64,000 nucleotides of DNA from an uncultured Fretibacterium sp. (GCA_946186205.1 CAMHMH010000001.1:1-64000); one strand, 5' to 3'. Counted from the stretch's first letter, positions 42,787 through 51,603 are shown. A program made the numbers and translations. The notes: generated by a model from the sequence alone, not told the origin.

Positions 42787-43603
42787 GTTCACGGCATTCA
42801 TACTCGGAATATTACTTCTTGCAGGAGGAGCAAACGCGGAAGACAAACTCAATGTCGCTGTAACAAATCCGTGGCTTGCCCTCCTTGTCTCATTCATTGG
42901 CGGCCCTGAAGTAAACGTTACGGCGATTCGAGTCTGGAATGACAAAGGTGATTTGGTCATGGCCGAACGGGGAAAAACTTTGCGCGAGATTCCTGACGGC
43001 ACGAAAATTATCGCGCTTGATGAGAATGACGCTAAAGACTCCGGCATTAAGTCAGCAAACAAATTCACTGTGAAATATTTGTACTCTCCTTTTCCCGTAA
43101 GCACCAATTCACTTTATGACCCCTCTGTGATTCCGTTCGTCGCACAGAGAGTATTGACCGCTTTGTCAGAATGGGACTCTCAGAATTACCCGTATTATCA
43201 GAGAAGGCTCGCGGAGTTTCAGGTGAGATTGTCAAGCTCCATACTTGTCGGGCAGGTTCTAAGGGATATGAACATTTCTGATTTCAGCGGGTCATCAGGA
43301 GTCTTGCTGAGGGCTGCGGGGTGCAAGGTTGAACGGCCTGAAGGGTTAGAGACTTGGCAGAAGGGAAATTTTTCCGGGCTTCGTGAATATCTTGATGAGG
43401 AGAGAAGCAAAGGGGCAGCAATAATTTTTGACGATGACACGCCCCCGGTGCTTCAGCGTTATCTCAACGGGAAATCTGACGTGTACAAATTAGAGCGTCC
43501 GAGCCTTGAGACTGATTACCCTTCATTCCTTCATGAGCAGTATATTTCACTGTGGCAGAAGATAACCGAAAAGCCTCTGCCCGGACGAAAGACAAAACGC
43601 TAA
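42776..43603 (+). CDS. TroA/ZnuA-like exported binding protein without visible metal His ligands
   Basis: 275 residues with a signal peptide (FTAFILGILLLAGGANA). The layout follows metal ABC binding proteins (LNVAVTNPWLALLVSFIGG, later the long helix and YPYYQRRLAEFQVRL). The usual His residues of the zinc/manganese site are absent: the only His is near the C-terminus. It may bind something else or nothing. TTG 42776 overlaps the rnc stop, with GAGGGAG as SD. No ABC permease or ATPase is next to it. Confidence 0.6.
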   Translation: MATKFTAFILGILLLAGGANAEDKLNVAVTNPWLALLVSFIGGPEVNVTAIRVWNDKGDLVMAERGKTLREIPDGTKIIALDENDAKDSGIKSANKFTVKYLYSPFPVSTNSLYDPSVIPFVAQRVLTALSEWDSQNYPYYQRRLAEFQVRLSSSILVGQVLRDMNISDFSGSSGVLLRAAGCKVERPEGLETWQKGNFSGLREYLDEERSKGAAIIFDDDTPPVLQRYLNGKSDVYKLERPSLETDYPSFLHEQYISLWQKITEKPLPGRKTKR

Positions 43604-44595
43604 TCATCGAGGCATATTGCTGCGTCCTTAACGTTTCTTCTCTGTGCACACGCGCATACAACATCATCTTCAAGCTCTCCGAAAGCTATAAAGCCCGCAA
43701 TTATTTCACTGTCTTTAATTCCGAACTCACGCTTTATTTTTTCCTGTCTTCTGTCTTTCCTAAGCAATTGGCAAATGCACGCCCCTAGTCCGTGTGCATG
43801 TATCGACATAGCCATATAGCCGAGAAAAATTCCCCCGTTTATATATTCCTGATCATCAGTTTCACTCTGACTCAATAATGCGCAGTCGCACGTTACTATT
43901 AAGCAGTCGTGAAAGCCTCCCGCTATAAACTGATCGGGAACAGCACAGATAATTCTTGCTATCGTCTCTTTATCCTCTGAGAAATATACTTTGAAGGGCT
44001 GACGGTTGCACGCTGAAGGGCAGTAAAGAGCATCCCTCACAATGTCATATATCACTTCGCGGGGAATAATTTTGTCCCTGAACTTTCTGACCGAATGACG
44101 CGATGAGACGAAACCGTGAAAGTCAAAATTTGTGTGCCTAAGAATTTCTGCTGACGGTATAACCTCGACTCCTCCGCGCAGGTTCATGGGTATATTGTGC
44201 TGTGAGATAAGAGACTCAAGCTGTGATTTCTCGCTGTCATGGCCTGATACCGTGTTCAACGCTGAACGGATTACCGCCGCGCTCTCTGCAATTGTGAAAT
44301 CATCAGGCGGGACTCCCATTTGAAGCAAACGTGATATGTTGCCTATGAGCTTGTCATACTTCACTGATGACAAATATTTTTCATGGCCGATAACCATAGC
44401 CTTTTCAAGCCCGTGAATATTTATCAGCTGCGCGACATTAAGCTGGTCTTTCGTGAAGTCAGAATCATCTGCTGAGTCGGAAATGTGCCAAGCGGATCTT
44501 GCTGAGTCAATTGCTGAAGCCAAAGAAAATTTGATGCGGTGGAGTCGGTTCGTGTTCTTTTCTCCGAGCAATGACTTTATGAGCTTCTTTATCAT
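43600..44595 (-). CDS. Nitroreductase-family protein with N-terminal extension
   Basis: FMN-binding nitroreductase domain at about residues 155-331: SRHSVRKFRDKIIPREVI, CPSACNRQPFKVYF and GLGACICQLLRK. About 150 residues before it are helical and unrelated to the usual family (typical length 180-220). Similar long forms occur next to polysaccharide genes, but there is no such context here. Its stop overlaps the converging gene by 4 nt. A perfect heptamer repeat lies about 41 bp upstream of the start. Confidence 0.82.
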   Translation of the reverse strand: MIKKLIKSLLGEKNTNRLHRIKFSLASAIDSARSAWHISDSADDSDFTKDQLNVAQLINIHGLEKAMVIGHEKYLSSVKYDKLIGNISRLLQMGVPPDDFTIAESAAVIRSALNTVSGHDSEKSQLESLISQHNIPMNLRGGVEVIPSAEILRHTNFDFHGFVSSRHSVRKFRDKIIPREVIYDIVRDALYCPSACNRQPFKVYFSEDKETIARIICAVPDQFIAGGFHDCLIVTCDCALLSQSETDDQEYINGGIFLGYMAMSIHAHGLGACICQLLRKDRRQEKIKREFGIKDSEIIAGFIAFGELEDDVVCACAQRRNVKDAAICLDD

Positions 44596-44636
44596 TGCCC
44601 GGCCTCCGTTGTCTTAACTGTCAGAAGGGAATCAAT

Positions 44637-44671
44637 TAGGCGATAGGCGATAGGCGATAGGCGATAGGCGA
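44637..44671. repeat. Heptanucleotide tandem repeat (TAGGCGA)5
   Basis: Five perfect copies in the upstream region of the nitroreductase gene. The unit length is not a multiple of three and the place is non-coding, so length change would move upstream elements relative to one another. Confidence 0.9.
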
Positions 44672-44776
44672 TTATACACAGCCATAATTTTTGTGTCAAG
44701 CTCCTTTCTTAGTGATTAGTGCGAGAGATAAAGCGATGCCGCAAATGATACAGCACCGCATTAACTTGCGCAAACG

Positions 44777-45166
44777 CTAAACAGTCTCCTCAAGAATCGC
44801 AACGGCATTCCTTACGCAGTCATCGCACGAACATAACACTTTCCCCGTTCCGACTCCTTTAAGTTCACGGCATATAGACCCGCCGCAAATCTCCGTGAAT
44901 TTTCTGTGAAGCTCCTTCGCGTCATTGCGTATTGGGCTGCCCTTGTATTTCACGAGTCCTAATATCATTTCAGCCCCGCACAATGCACCGCATGTACCCT
45001 CCATACCTCCCATACCGAGCCCGAAGCCCGCGCCGATTCGTTTCAGTACGTCCTCACTGACTCCTGTCTCTTTGCTGAACACACACGCTACTGCCTGGCA
45101 GCAATTGTAGTGAGCATCTCCCGTACGGTTCTTAAGCTCAACCGCAAGTCTCTGCTTCTCCGTCAT
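44777..45166 (-). CDS. C_GCAxxG_C_C family Cys-rich redox protein
   Basis: 129 residues with the family pattern: YNCCQAVACVF, GTCGALCGAEMILG, and C-terminal CGGSICREL, LCSCDDCVRNAV. Eleven or so Cys suggest metal or disulphide redox use. These proteins are common in anaerobes and often sit near redox enzymes; their reaction is unknown. No SD stronger than a short G-rich stretch. Confidence 0.85.
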   Translation of the reverse strand: MTEKQRLAVELKNRTGDAHYNCCQAVACVFSKETGVSEDVLKRIGAGFGLGMGGMEGTCGALCGAEMILGLVKYKGSPIRNDAKELHRKFTEICGGSICRELKGVGTGKVLCSCDDCVRNAVAILEETV

Positions 45167-45256
45167 AAATCGTTACCCCCGTTTCGTGATTGGCCGTAAT
45201 TGTATCACCTTGCTGTGCTAGAATACCTTAAACATTCCCGGAGGAGACAAACAATT

Positions 45257-46075
45257 ATGCCTGACTATGATTATCATGACGCGCATGAAACTTTAGAGTA
45301 CATGAAGAGGATAATCCCATTCACGCCGAAGACAGCCATTATTGCAGGCTCAGGACTCGCTGACGTTGCAGAAATGGTTGAAGACTCAATTACGCTTTAC
45401 GCCCATACGATTCCGAACTGGCCCGGCTCTACTGCCCCCGGTCATTCAGGACGAATCATCACAGGAACGATTCACAAAAGGCCCGTGATATTGCTTCAAG
45501 GTCGCGTGCATTATTACGAGGGCTACAGCATGAAGGCCGTAACATTTCCCACGCGCATAATCGGCATGCTCGGCGTGAAAGAATACATAGCAACAAACGC
45601 TTCAGGAGCCGTCAACACCTCGTACACTGCCGGCGAGATCGTAGCAATCAGGGATCACATTAACATGATGGGAGCGAATCCCCTCACAGGACGAAACAAT
45701 GACTCATGGAACGAACGCTTCCCGGACATGACTCACGCTTATGACCCGGAGATGCTGAAATTTTTTGATACGCTCGGACTGAAGCAGGGAGTTTACGCGG
45801 CAATGTGCGGACCTTCTTTTGAGACTCCCGCAGAGATTAACATGCTGAGAATTTTGGGTGCTGATCTCGTCGGAATGTCTACAGTTCCTGAAGTGATTAC
45901 GGCGAATGCTATGGGAATGAGAGTCGCTGCTCTTTCGTGCGCCGCTAACATGGCCGCAGGTGTTGACCCTGATCACACACTAACGGGGCAGGAAGTTCTT
46001 GAAGTTGTGAGTCATGCCGCTGTCAAAATGAAAGGAATCATCACGGCATTAATCGACATGCTCAACGCTGAATGA
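45257..46075 (+). CDS. Purine nucleoside phosphorylase, trimeric type
   Basis: Splits purine nucleosides with phosphate. Family marks: AIIAGSGLADVAEMV, PGHSGRIITGTI, LQGRVHYYEGY, CGPSFETPAEINMLR and VGMSTVPEVITANAMG. ATG 45257 follows GGAGGAG; the track start adds 19 residues. 272 residues, the size of trimeric PNP. A TGCTAGAAT extended -10 lies at about 45216-45224. Confidence 0.93.
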   Translation: MPDYDYHDAHETLEYMKRIIPFTPKTAIIAGSGLADVAEMVEDSITLYAHTIPNWPGSTAPGHSGRIITGTIHKRPVILLQGRVHYYEGYSMKAVTFPTRIIGMLGVKEYIATNASGAVNTSYTAGEIVAIRDHINMMGANPLTGRNNDSWNERFPDMTHAYDPEMLKFFDTLGLKQGVYAAMCGPSFETPAEINMLRILGADLVGMSTVPEVITANAMGMRVAALSCAANMAAGVDPDHTLTGQEVLEVVSHAAVKMKGIITALIDMLNAE

Positions 46076-46121
46076 TATATTAACGGGACAATGAAATCCC
46101 CCCTATAAGGAGAAAAATTTT

Positions 46122-47030
46122 ATGCAGAGACTGAAATTAACCGTAACAATATTAATCTTGCTGCTCATTCAGAAAACATCTTACGCGGCATCGTGGGTAA
46201 ATTTTCCGACAAGCTGGGACATAGGCCAGGCGTTCGCAATATCAATCACATCGACAGCGGAATATACGCAGCCCGTAGTAACATGGATGGACAGAAGCAT
46301 AGCACTTAACACAGAGGCGGGCGGAGCAGGGAAAATATCATACGGCCTGTTAGGTTCAGACGTTCGGAGAATCAAGCCGGGAAGCTACAAGATATTATTC
46401 GAGTTTGTGCAGAGCGGGAAAAAATACAAGGCTTCAGGAAATATTTACCTCCGCGCAAGAGAATACCCGAAAGAAGAGCTCAGAGTCAGCCCGAAAATGG
46501 TAAACCCTCCCAAAAAAGAAATGGCACGAATCCAGAACGAGTCAAAATTAATCGGCACAGCATTAAGGACAATGACGACCCCGCGAAAATGGACGACACC
46601 TCCTCAGCCCCCTTTAGCATCAATCACACTAACGAGCAATTACGGCAAGCAGAGAATATACAACGGTCAGCCGCGGGCAGGACACAACGGAGCAGATCTC
46701 AGAGCCGTAACAGGAACGAGCGTGCGCGCGCCTTTCGCCGGAACAGTTGTGCTTGCGGGACATCATTATTACGCGGGCGGAAGCGTCTACATTGACTCAG
46801 GGAACGGAGTCATAACGGCTTTCTTTCACCTCAGCAACATACTTGTGAACAAGGGCGACAAAGTAGTAAAAGGCCAAATCGTAGCGAAATCGGGCGCAAC
46901 CGGAAGAGTTACCGGGCCTCACCTGCACTACAGCCTGATACTTGGCGGGCAGTTCGTAGATCCTATACCGTTACTGTCAACGAGCATAACGAAAATGTTA
47001 AAGAATGGAAACGTTCAGCAGGTGAATTAG
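46122..47030 (+). CDS. Exported M23 (LytM-type) peptidase
   Basis: 302 residues with a signal peptide (TVTILILLLIQKTSYA). N-terminal beta-rich domain (residues ~25-120), then a C-terminal M23 domain with zinc ligands in GHNGADLR and HLHYS. Cuts peptidoglycan cross-bridges or activates amidases at division. AAGGAG precedes the ATG. The next gene starts 2 nt after its stop. Confidence 0.9.
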   Translation: MQRLKLTVTILILLLIQKTSYAASWVNFPTSWDIGQAFAISITSTAEYTQPVVTWMDRSIALNTEAGGAGKISYGLLGSDVRRIKPGSYKILFEFVQSGKKYKASGNIYLRAREYPKEELRVSPKMVNPPKKEMARIQNESKLIGTALRTMTTPRKWTTPPQPPLASITLTSNYGKQRIYNGQPRAGHNGADLRAVTGTSVRAPFAGTVVLAGHHYYAGGSVYIDSGNGVITAFFHLSNILVNKGDKVVKGQIVAKSGATGRVTGPHLHYSLILGGQFVDPIPLLSTSITKMLKNGNVQQVN

Positions 47031-47032
47031 TC

Positions 47033-48094
47033 ATGAGCAAAGTTTACGGGCTAATATTGAGCGGGGGAAGCGGAACAAGACTCTGGCCTTTGTCGCGCGA
47101 GGACTTCCCGAAACAGTTCATAAGGCTTTACGGGGACAAGACATTACTTCAGGCTACATTGCTTCGTATGCTGAACATGATTCCGCTTGAGCTAATGCGG
47201 GTAATATCCGGGGCAAAGTGGCATGACTTATTGATGGCTCAGGCGGGAGAAATTTTTGACGCTGAAGATCTTCCGGACAACTTCATCATTGATGAGCCTT
47301 GTGCGATGGGAACGGCTCCGGCTGTGCTTCTTGCTGCTGAAGACTTGCTGACTCACGGAGCGGATGAAGACGACGTAATAATTATCGTTCCGAGTGATGC
47401 GTATATACGGAGCGCGAAAATTTTCACGGACGCATTGAAGCACGGAGTCATTGCGGCTCGTGAAGGATATATTGCGACATTGGGCATTGCACCTGTGAGA
47501 CCTGAGACGGGATTCGGGTATATACGTCAGGGGCGAGAGATCGGAGCCGGGTATTACGAGGCAGAAGCGTTTGTTGAGAAGCCTGACTTCAGGACGGCGC
47601 AGAGGTATCTTTCTGAGGGTAATTACTTGTGGAACGGAGGAATATTTATCTTCACGCCAAAAAGTTTGTACCGTGAGCTTGAGCACGCAGACCCGGAATT
47701 ATACAACGCGGCCATGAAAGGAAACCTGCGGGAAAATTTCGCGGCTCTCAAAAATATATCGTTCGACAATTCCGTGATGGAGAAAGCGAAAAGGGTAGCT
47801 GTTGTTCCTCTGGTCAATTCGGGATGGTCTGATGTCGGATCATGGGACGCGCTTCATGATGACGTAATGCAGAGTGATGAACATCGTAATGTTGTTGCGG
47901 GGAACGCGGTAATACTTGAAGGGAGCAACTGCTTTGTTCATTCGCGTGATAAACTTGCGGTGCTGAACATGGTGAATGATCTTATTGTAGTTGATACGCC
48001 TGACGCGATATTTGTTACGAGGCGGGGAGCGTCGCAGGAAGTCCGCAAGGCTGTGAAGTATCTCAAGGATAACGGAATGAAAGACAGAGTATAG
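47033..48094 (+). CDS. Mannose-1-phosphate guanylyltransferase
   Basis: Makes GDP-mannose from GTP and mannose-1-phosphate. Nucleotidyltransferase loop LSGGSGTRLWPLSRE, then PSDAYI and FVEKPDFRTAQRYL. 353 residues: the single-function form without the phosphomannose isomerase cupin. Starts 2 nt after the M23 gene. Supplies mannose or fucose-type sugars for surface glycans; no glycan cluster is in the window. Confidence 0.92.
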   Translation: MSKVYGLILSGGSGTRLWPLSREDFPKQFIRLYGDKTLLQATLLRMLNMIPLELMRVISGAKWHDLLMAQAGEIFDAEDLPDNFIIDEPCAMGTAPAVLLAAEDLLTHGADEDDVIIIVPSDAYIRSAKIFTDALKHGVIAAREGYIATLGIAPVRPETGFGYIRQGREIGAGYYEAEAFVEKPDFRTAQRYLSEGNYLWNGGIFIFTPKSLYRELEHADPELYNAAMKGNLRENFAALKNISFDNSVMEKAKRVAVVPLVNSGWSDVGSWDALHDDVMQSDEHRNVVAGNAVILEGSNCFVHSRDKLAVLNMVNDLIVVDTPDAIFVTRRGASQEVRKAVKYLKDNGMKDRV

Positions 48095-48111
48095 AGAGTG
48101 AATCAAAGAGT

Positions 48112-48141
48112 GAGAGTCCCTCAATAGGCGATGGGGGACTC
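48112..48141. terminator. Bidirectional terminator; conserved 3' UTR hairpin of pilin copy 2
   Basis: GAGAGTCCC pairs with GGGACTCTC (9 bp), loop with ATAGGCGAT (plus strand). GTTTTG follows on the plus strand, ending the guanylyltransferase gene. It matches the pilin hairpins at 34.2 and 53.6 kb. Confidence 0.85.
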
Positions 48142-48192
48142 TCGTTTTGTATTGTGTTGTTTGGTTATAGGTTTGTCGTTATTCGTGTTGAG

Positions 48193-48723
48193 TTAGCGTA
48201 CCCGCATATACACAGTCTGGGCAGTGGCTACGTATAAGTTGTTCGTAGGATTGCTGCCCTCAGTAGCCGCCGGAGTCGATTCGGCATCTACTGCTGCATT
48301 TCTGAGACCTTCACTTGCTGCCTTGTTTGCGAGTATCAGTGCTACTTTTGTGTTTGCTTCAGGGAGCTTGTAGGATAACCACCACTGATTTGTTGTTGAG
48401 TCTATGCTGATATTGTATTTCCCGACAACTTCAGAGCCTGCTGTTTGTGTATCAATGCCATCCGTACTCTTCATGTATGCTGCTATACCCGTTTTGATGT
48501 CAGTAGCAGCGAAAGAAGAATTTGAGTCTATCGTTTTCCTGTTATCTGCGTAGAACAAATTCATTGCCCCGCCGATAACCCTCATCTCCTCAAGTATCTT
48601 GTTGGCAGTCGCTATGTTGTTAGCCTCTGAACCGCCAATCATAGCCATCGATCCGAGAAGCCCAATGATTCCGATAACAATCAATAACTCCACGAGCGTG
48701 AATCCTTTGCGTGCTTTCTTCAT
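48193..48723 (-). CDS. Type IV pilin-like protein, copy 2
   Basis: 176 residues. The leader and first 19 mature residues are nearly identical to copy 1 (FTLVELLIVIGIIGLLGSM). C-terminal parts NQWWLSYKLPEANTKVALILANKA and VYMRVR also match copy 1, while the middle differs, as expected of paralogous pilins under diversification. Same SD (AGGAGG) and same 5' and 3' flanks. Placed between a guanylyltransferase gene and a chromate transporter, with no pilus machinery. Confidence 0.92.
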   Translation of the reverse strand: MKKARKGFTLVELLIVIGIIGLLGSMAMIGGSEANNIATANKILEEMRVIGGAMNLFYADNRKTIDSNSSFAATDIKTGIAAYMKSTDGIDTQTAGSEVVGKYNISIDSTTNQWWLSYKLPEANTKVALILANKAASEGLRNAAVDAESTPAATEGSNPTNNLYVATAQTVYMRVR

Positions 48724-48757
48724 GTGAATCTTTCCTCCTGTGATTTCTTTCCTTCTT

Positions 48758-48782
48758 TCACCTGCCGCCTATTAACAGATGA
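48758..48782 (-). promoter_or_regulatory. 5' UTR hairpin of pilin copy 2 with AATAGGCG loop
   Basis: In the mRNA TCATCTG pairs with CAGGTGA; the loop shows AATAGGCGG. Eight loop bases (AATAGGCG) are complementary to CGCCTATT in the loop of this gene's own 3' terminator. Confidence 0.45.
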
Positions 48783-48908
48783 GTCCTCTTGCAGAATGGT
48801 TACTGCAAACCCTTGACGCTTGTTGCTTGTGTTACACTTGAAACGGGGAAAAAATTTTTGCACACAACTAATTCACATAATCCCTTGCCTTTGTGATATA
48901 ATTTCCTC

Positions 48909-48988
48909 AGAGACAAAGAATATGCCTCGCACTAATTGTGTGCGCTTTCTTTAGACGAGAAAATTATAGCATATACTTTGTCTTTTTT
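48909..48988 (+). ncRNA. Putative antisense small RNA upstream of pilin copy 2
   Basis: TGTGATATAAT (TATAAT 48897-48902), then GACAAAG (48912) and a closing CTTTGTC (48976-48982) plus TTTTTT. The stem extends to 13 pairs with one mismatch (ATATGC/GCATAT after the first seven). CGCAC...GTGCG makes the inner hairpin, as in copy 1. Antisense to the pilin leader. Confidence 0.45.
48963..48971 (-). promoter_or_regulatory. Extended -10 promoter of pilin copy 2
   Basis: Minus strand TGCTATAAT, at the same place relative to the small-RNA element as in copy 1. Confidence 0.5.
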
Positions 48989-49098
48989 GTTATGCCCTTC
49001 TCATAAATTTTTCACACTCAGATTTTCAGCAGACGATTCCGAATCACACGCGCAAATATCATCATCAACGTTATAATTCACGCAAAGGGGGAATCATC

Positions 49099-49638
49099 TT
49101 GCTTGCAAAACTCTATATACAGTTCTTGAAGTTCGGGGCGTTCACATTCGGAGGAGGCTGGAGCATCGTAGCTCAGATGAAAGAAATTTACGTCAACCGC
49201 GAGAAAGTTATCACAGACGAGGAATTACTCGACATAACCAGCATAGGCCGTTCATTACCCGGAACAATGATAGGCAACATAGCAATGTTTTTCGGCCATC
49301 GCATGGCGGGATTCTTTGGCGGACTCGCGTGCATGTTCGGAATGATTACGGTGCCGATGATAGTATTGATTCTCATTACGAGCTTCTATACTGCGTTCCA
49401 GAATAATTTGTGGGTAGCCTCTGCTATGCGCGGAGTACGTACAGCCGTCGCCCCCGTGATTCTTTCTGCGTTAATGGGAATGGTTAAGAGCGCGTTCAAA
49501 TTTCCGCCGTGCTATGTGATTGCGCTCGCGATGTTCGGGCTTTATTTCTTCCTGAGAATGAGTCCCGTGTGGCTTGTGATTATCGGCGCGGTGTTAGGCT
49601 TGCTCATGTGCGAATGGTACGAGAGGAGGAGTCATTGA
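49099..49638 (+). CDS. Chromate transporter, first half (short ChrA type)
   Basis: 179 residues, about five or six TM helices, one Chromate_transp domain: FLKFGAFTFGGGWSIVAQM and SLPGTMIGNIAMFFG match the family. TTG start 49099 after GGGGGA. Overlaps the second-half gene (TGATG), so the two short subunits are made together and form a heterodimer in place of the fused ChrA. The physiological substrate in an anaerobe may not be chromate. Confidence 0.9.
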   Translation: MLAKLYIQFLKFGAFTFGGGWSIVAQMKEIYVNREKVITDEELLDITSIGRSLPGTMIGNIAMFFGHRMAGFFGGLACMFGMITVPMIVLILITSFYTAFQNNLWVASAMRGVRTAVAPVILSALMGMVKSAFKFPPCYVIALAMFGLYFFLRMSPVWLVIIGAVLGLLMCEWYERRSH

Positions 49639-50180
49639 TGCTTCTTCTTGAATTATTCTGGAGCTTCGTTAAGATCGGCTTTACGAGTTTCGGCGGGCTG
49701 TCAATGATTCCGTTAATATCGGCTGAAATGATTTCTCACGGATGGATGACGGCTCATGAAGTCTCAGACATTGTAGCGATTGCAGAGATGACTCCCGGCC
49801 CGCTCGGTCTGAACTGCGCGACATTTGCGGGGATGAGGGCAGCGGGGATTCTCGGTGCGTTTGTCGCGAACATGGGAGCGTTGAGTCCGACATACACACT
49901 TTGCGCGGTGGCTGCGATATTTTTCGACAAGTTCCGGGACAACAAGAGGCTCGGCGAGATTATGACGGGCGTGCGTCCTGCGTGCGTGGGAATGGTTGCG
50001 GGAGTCGTTGTTGACTTGGTGCTTGTGAATTACGCTGAGGCCGGGAATATTCATCTGCCTTCTGTGATATTGGGAGCTGTAGATTTGATTCTCCTGCTGA
50101 AGTTTCACGTGTCGATCCCTAAAGTGTTAATGCTGAGTGCGATTGCCGGGGTGATAATGTTCGGTGTGATTGGGCTGTGA
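49638..50180 (+). CDS. Chromate transporter, second half (short ChrA type)
   Basis: 180 residues from ATG 49638 with GGAGGAG upstream; the track ORF begins earlier inside the first half. Second Chromate_transp domain: FVKIGFTSFGGLSMIPLI and IAEMTPGPLGLNCATFAG. Pairs with the preceding gene. Confidence 0.9.
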   Translation: MLLLELFWSFVKIGFTSFGGLSMIPLISAEMISHGWMTAHEVSDIVAIAEMTPGPLGLNCATFAGMRAAGILGAFVANMGALSPTYTLCAVAAIFFDKFRDNKRLGEIMTGVRPACVGMVAGVVVDLVLVNYAEAGNIHLPSVILGAVDLILLLKFHVSIPKVLMLSAIAGVIMFGVIGL

Positions 50181-50293
50181 TGACTCGCGTGTGATAGATG
50201 GCCGGGCTTCTTTGTGATGAGAAATTGCGCGGGGAGTCCGGCTGAAGCTGTGCGGAAAATCTGAAAGCATGATAAAATCTCCGTGTCAAAATT

Positions 50294-50380
50294 GAACATT
50301 CCTGTAAGGGATTGAAACCGAAAATCACTGCTTTATAATCTTTTACACCATATTACGAACCTTCCTATAAGGGCTGAAGC
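50294..50380. repeat. Possible degenerate CRISPR remnant (two repeats, one spacer)
   Basis: GAACATTCCTGTAAGGG followed by ATTGAAAC is similar to GAACCTTCCTATAAGGG followed by CTGAAGC. They are 38 bp apart, and the first ends in the ATTGAAAC typical of type I/III repeats. No cas gene or further repeat is in the window. The rest of 50181-50477 holds only the terminator and a start region. Confidence 0.3.
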
Positions 50381-50406
50381 TTCCGAATAAAACCGGGGGC
50401 TTTTTT
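50377..50406 (+). terminator. Terminator before the M20 amidohydrolase gene
   Basis: AAGCTTCCG pairs with CGGGGGCTT (two T-G) around an 8-nt loop, then TTTTTT overlapping the stem end. It could close the chromate-transporter unit or a transcript of the repeat element. Confidence 0.75.
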
Positions 50407-50477
50407 CATGCTTTCTCACAGCGTCATTTGCCCGGCTTTTTCCCTAAGTGCTATCATTCGCGGCGAGGTGGTTAAAC

Positions 50478-51590
50478 GTGAACAAAGAAAATTTGCGGAA
50501 AATTATTTCTCTCCGTCATGAACTCCATCAATACCCGGAAATTTCAGGCCATGAGTCACAAACAAAACGCCGATTGATGACATTCATCGAGAACAATACC
50601 CGGCTTGCTGTTGTTGACTGCGGGAAATGGTTTTACGCCTCGCGCTACGTCGAAGGCACAAAGGCAATAGCATTCCGCGCAGATATGGACGCTCTTCCGA
50701 TGGACGAGTCAATCTCACTCCCATATGCCTCGCTCAACCCGGGAGCCTCCCACAAATGCGGCCATGACGGACACAGCGCGGCACTTTGCGGACTCGCACT
50801 TGAGCTTGACGCAATGCCCGTGAAAAGATCCGTCTATCTCATCTTCCAGCACTCAGAGGAAAACGGACGAGGCGCGCGGGAATGTTCAGCAATTTTGCGT
50901 GAAAGAAATATTGCCGGGATTTACGCGTTCCACAACTGGAGCGGTTACCCTGAAGGAAGCATTGTTGTTCGTGAAGGAGTCTGTCAGTACGCTTCAGCAG
51001 GCCTCACGATAAAATTCGAGGGAAAGACTTCACACGCAAGCGAGCCGGAAAAAGGCATCAATCCTTCTCACGCTCTCGCAGAATTAATCATCAAGACAGA
51101 ATCACTTGCGCAAAATCTCTCAGCGCGAAAAGTTTTGTGTACCATCATCAATATCAAGCTCGGTGATAAAAATTTCGGGATCTCTCCTGCAATTGGCGAA
51201 ATATCAATGACACTCAGAGCTGAAAATGACTCAGACATGCGAGCGTTCTGCAATTCGGTTATTGAGTCAGCAGAAATATTAGCGCGTGAAAATTCTCTCA
51301 CAATGACACGGACAATAAGCGATTACTTCACGGACACTGCGAGCGATTCCGAATGCGTCAAGACCGTGAGAGAGTCGGCAAAATCATTAGGGCTTCAGGT
51401 TGTTGACATGGCCGGAGCGTTGAGAGCCTCTGAGGATTTCGGGATTTACACTAAGATGATACCGGGTGCGATATTCTACATTGGCAACGGAGAATCTTAC
51501 CCCGCGATTCACACGGCAGATTATGACTTCAACGATAATATTCTGGGAGTCGCTGTCGATATGTTCGCGGAGATTCTGAGACGGTCATAA
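50478..51590 (+). CDS. M20D-family amidohydrolase (aminoacylase/hippurate hydrolase type)
   Basis: Zinc peptidase-like enzyme that removes acyl groups from amino acids. Metal and catalytic residues in FRADMDALPMDE, KCGHDGHSAALCG and FQHSEENGRGAREC; the dimerisation domain contains GKTSHASEPEKGINPSHAL. GTG 50478 lies 7-10 nt after GAGGTGG and gives 370 residues; the track start (GTG 50448) is before that SD. Soluble. Confidence 0.88.
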   Translation: MNKENLRKIISLRHELHQYPEISGHESQTKRRLMTFIENNTRLAVVDCGKWFYASRYVEGTKAIAFRADMDALPMDESISLPYASLNPGASHKCGHDGHSAALCGLALELDAMPVKRSVYLIFQHSEENGRGARECSAILRERNIAGIYAFHNWSGYPEGSIVVREGVCQYASAGLTIKFEGKTSHASEPEKGINPSHALAELIIKTESLAQNLSARKVLCTIINIKLGDKNFGISPAIGEISMTLRAENDSDMRAFCNSVIESAEILARENSLTMTRTISDYFTDTASDSECVKTVRESAKSLGLQVVDMAGALRASEDFGIYTKMIPGAIFYIGNGESYPAIHTADYDFNDNILGVAVDMFAEILRRS

Positions 51591-51603
51591 ATATTTTTGC
51601 GTG

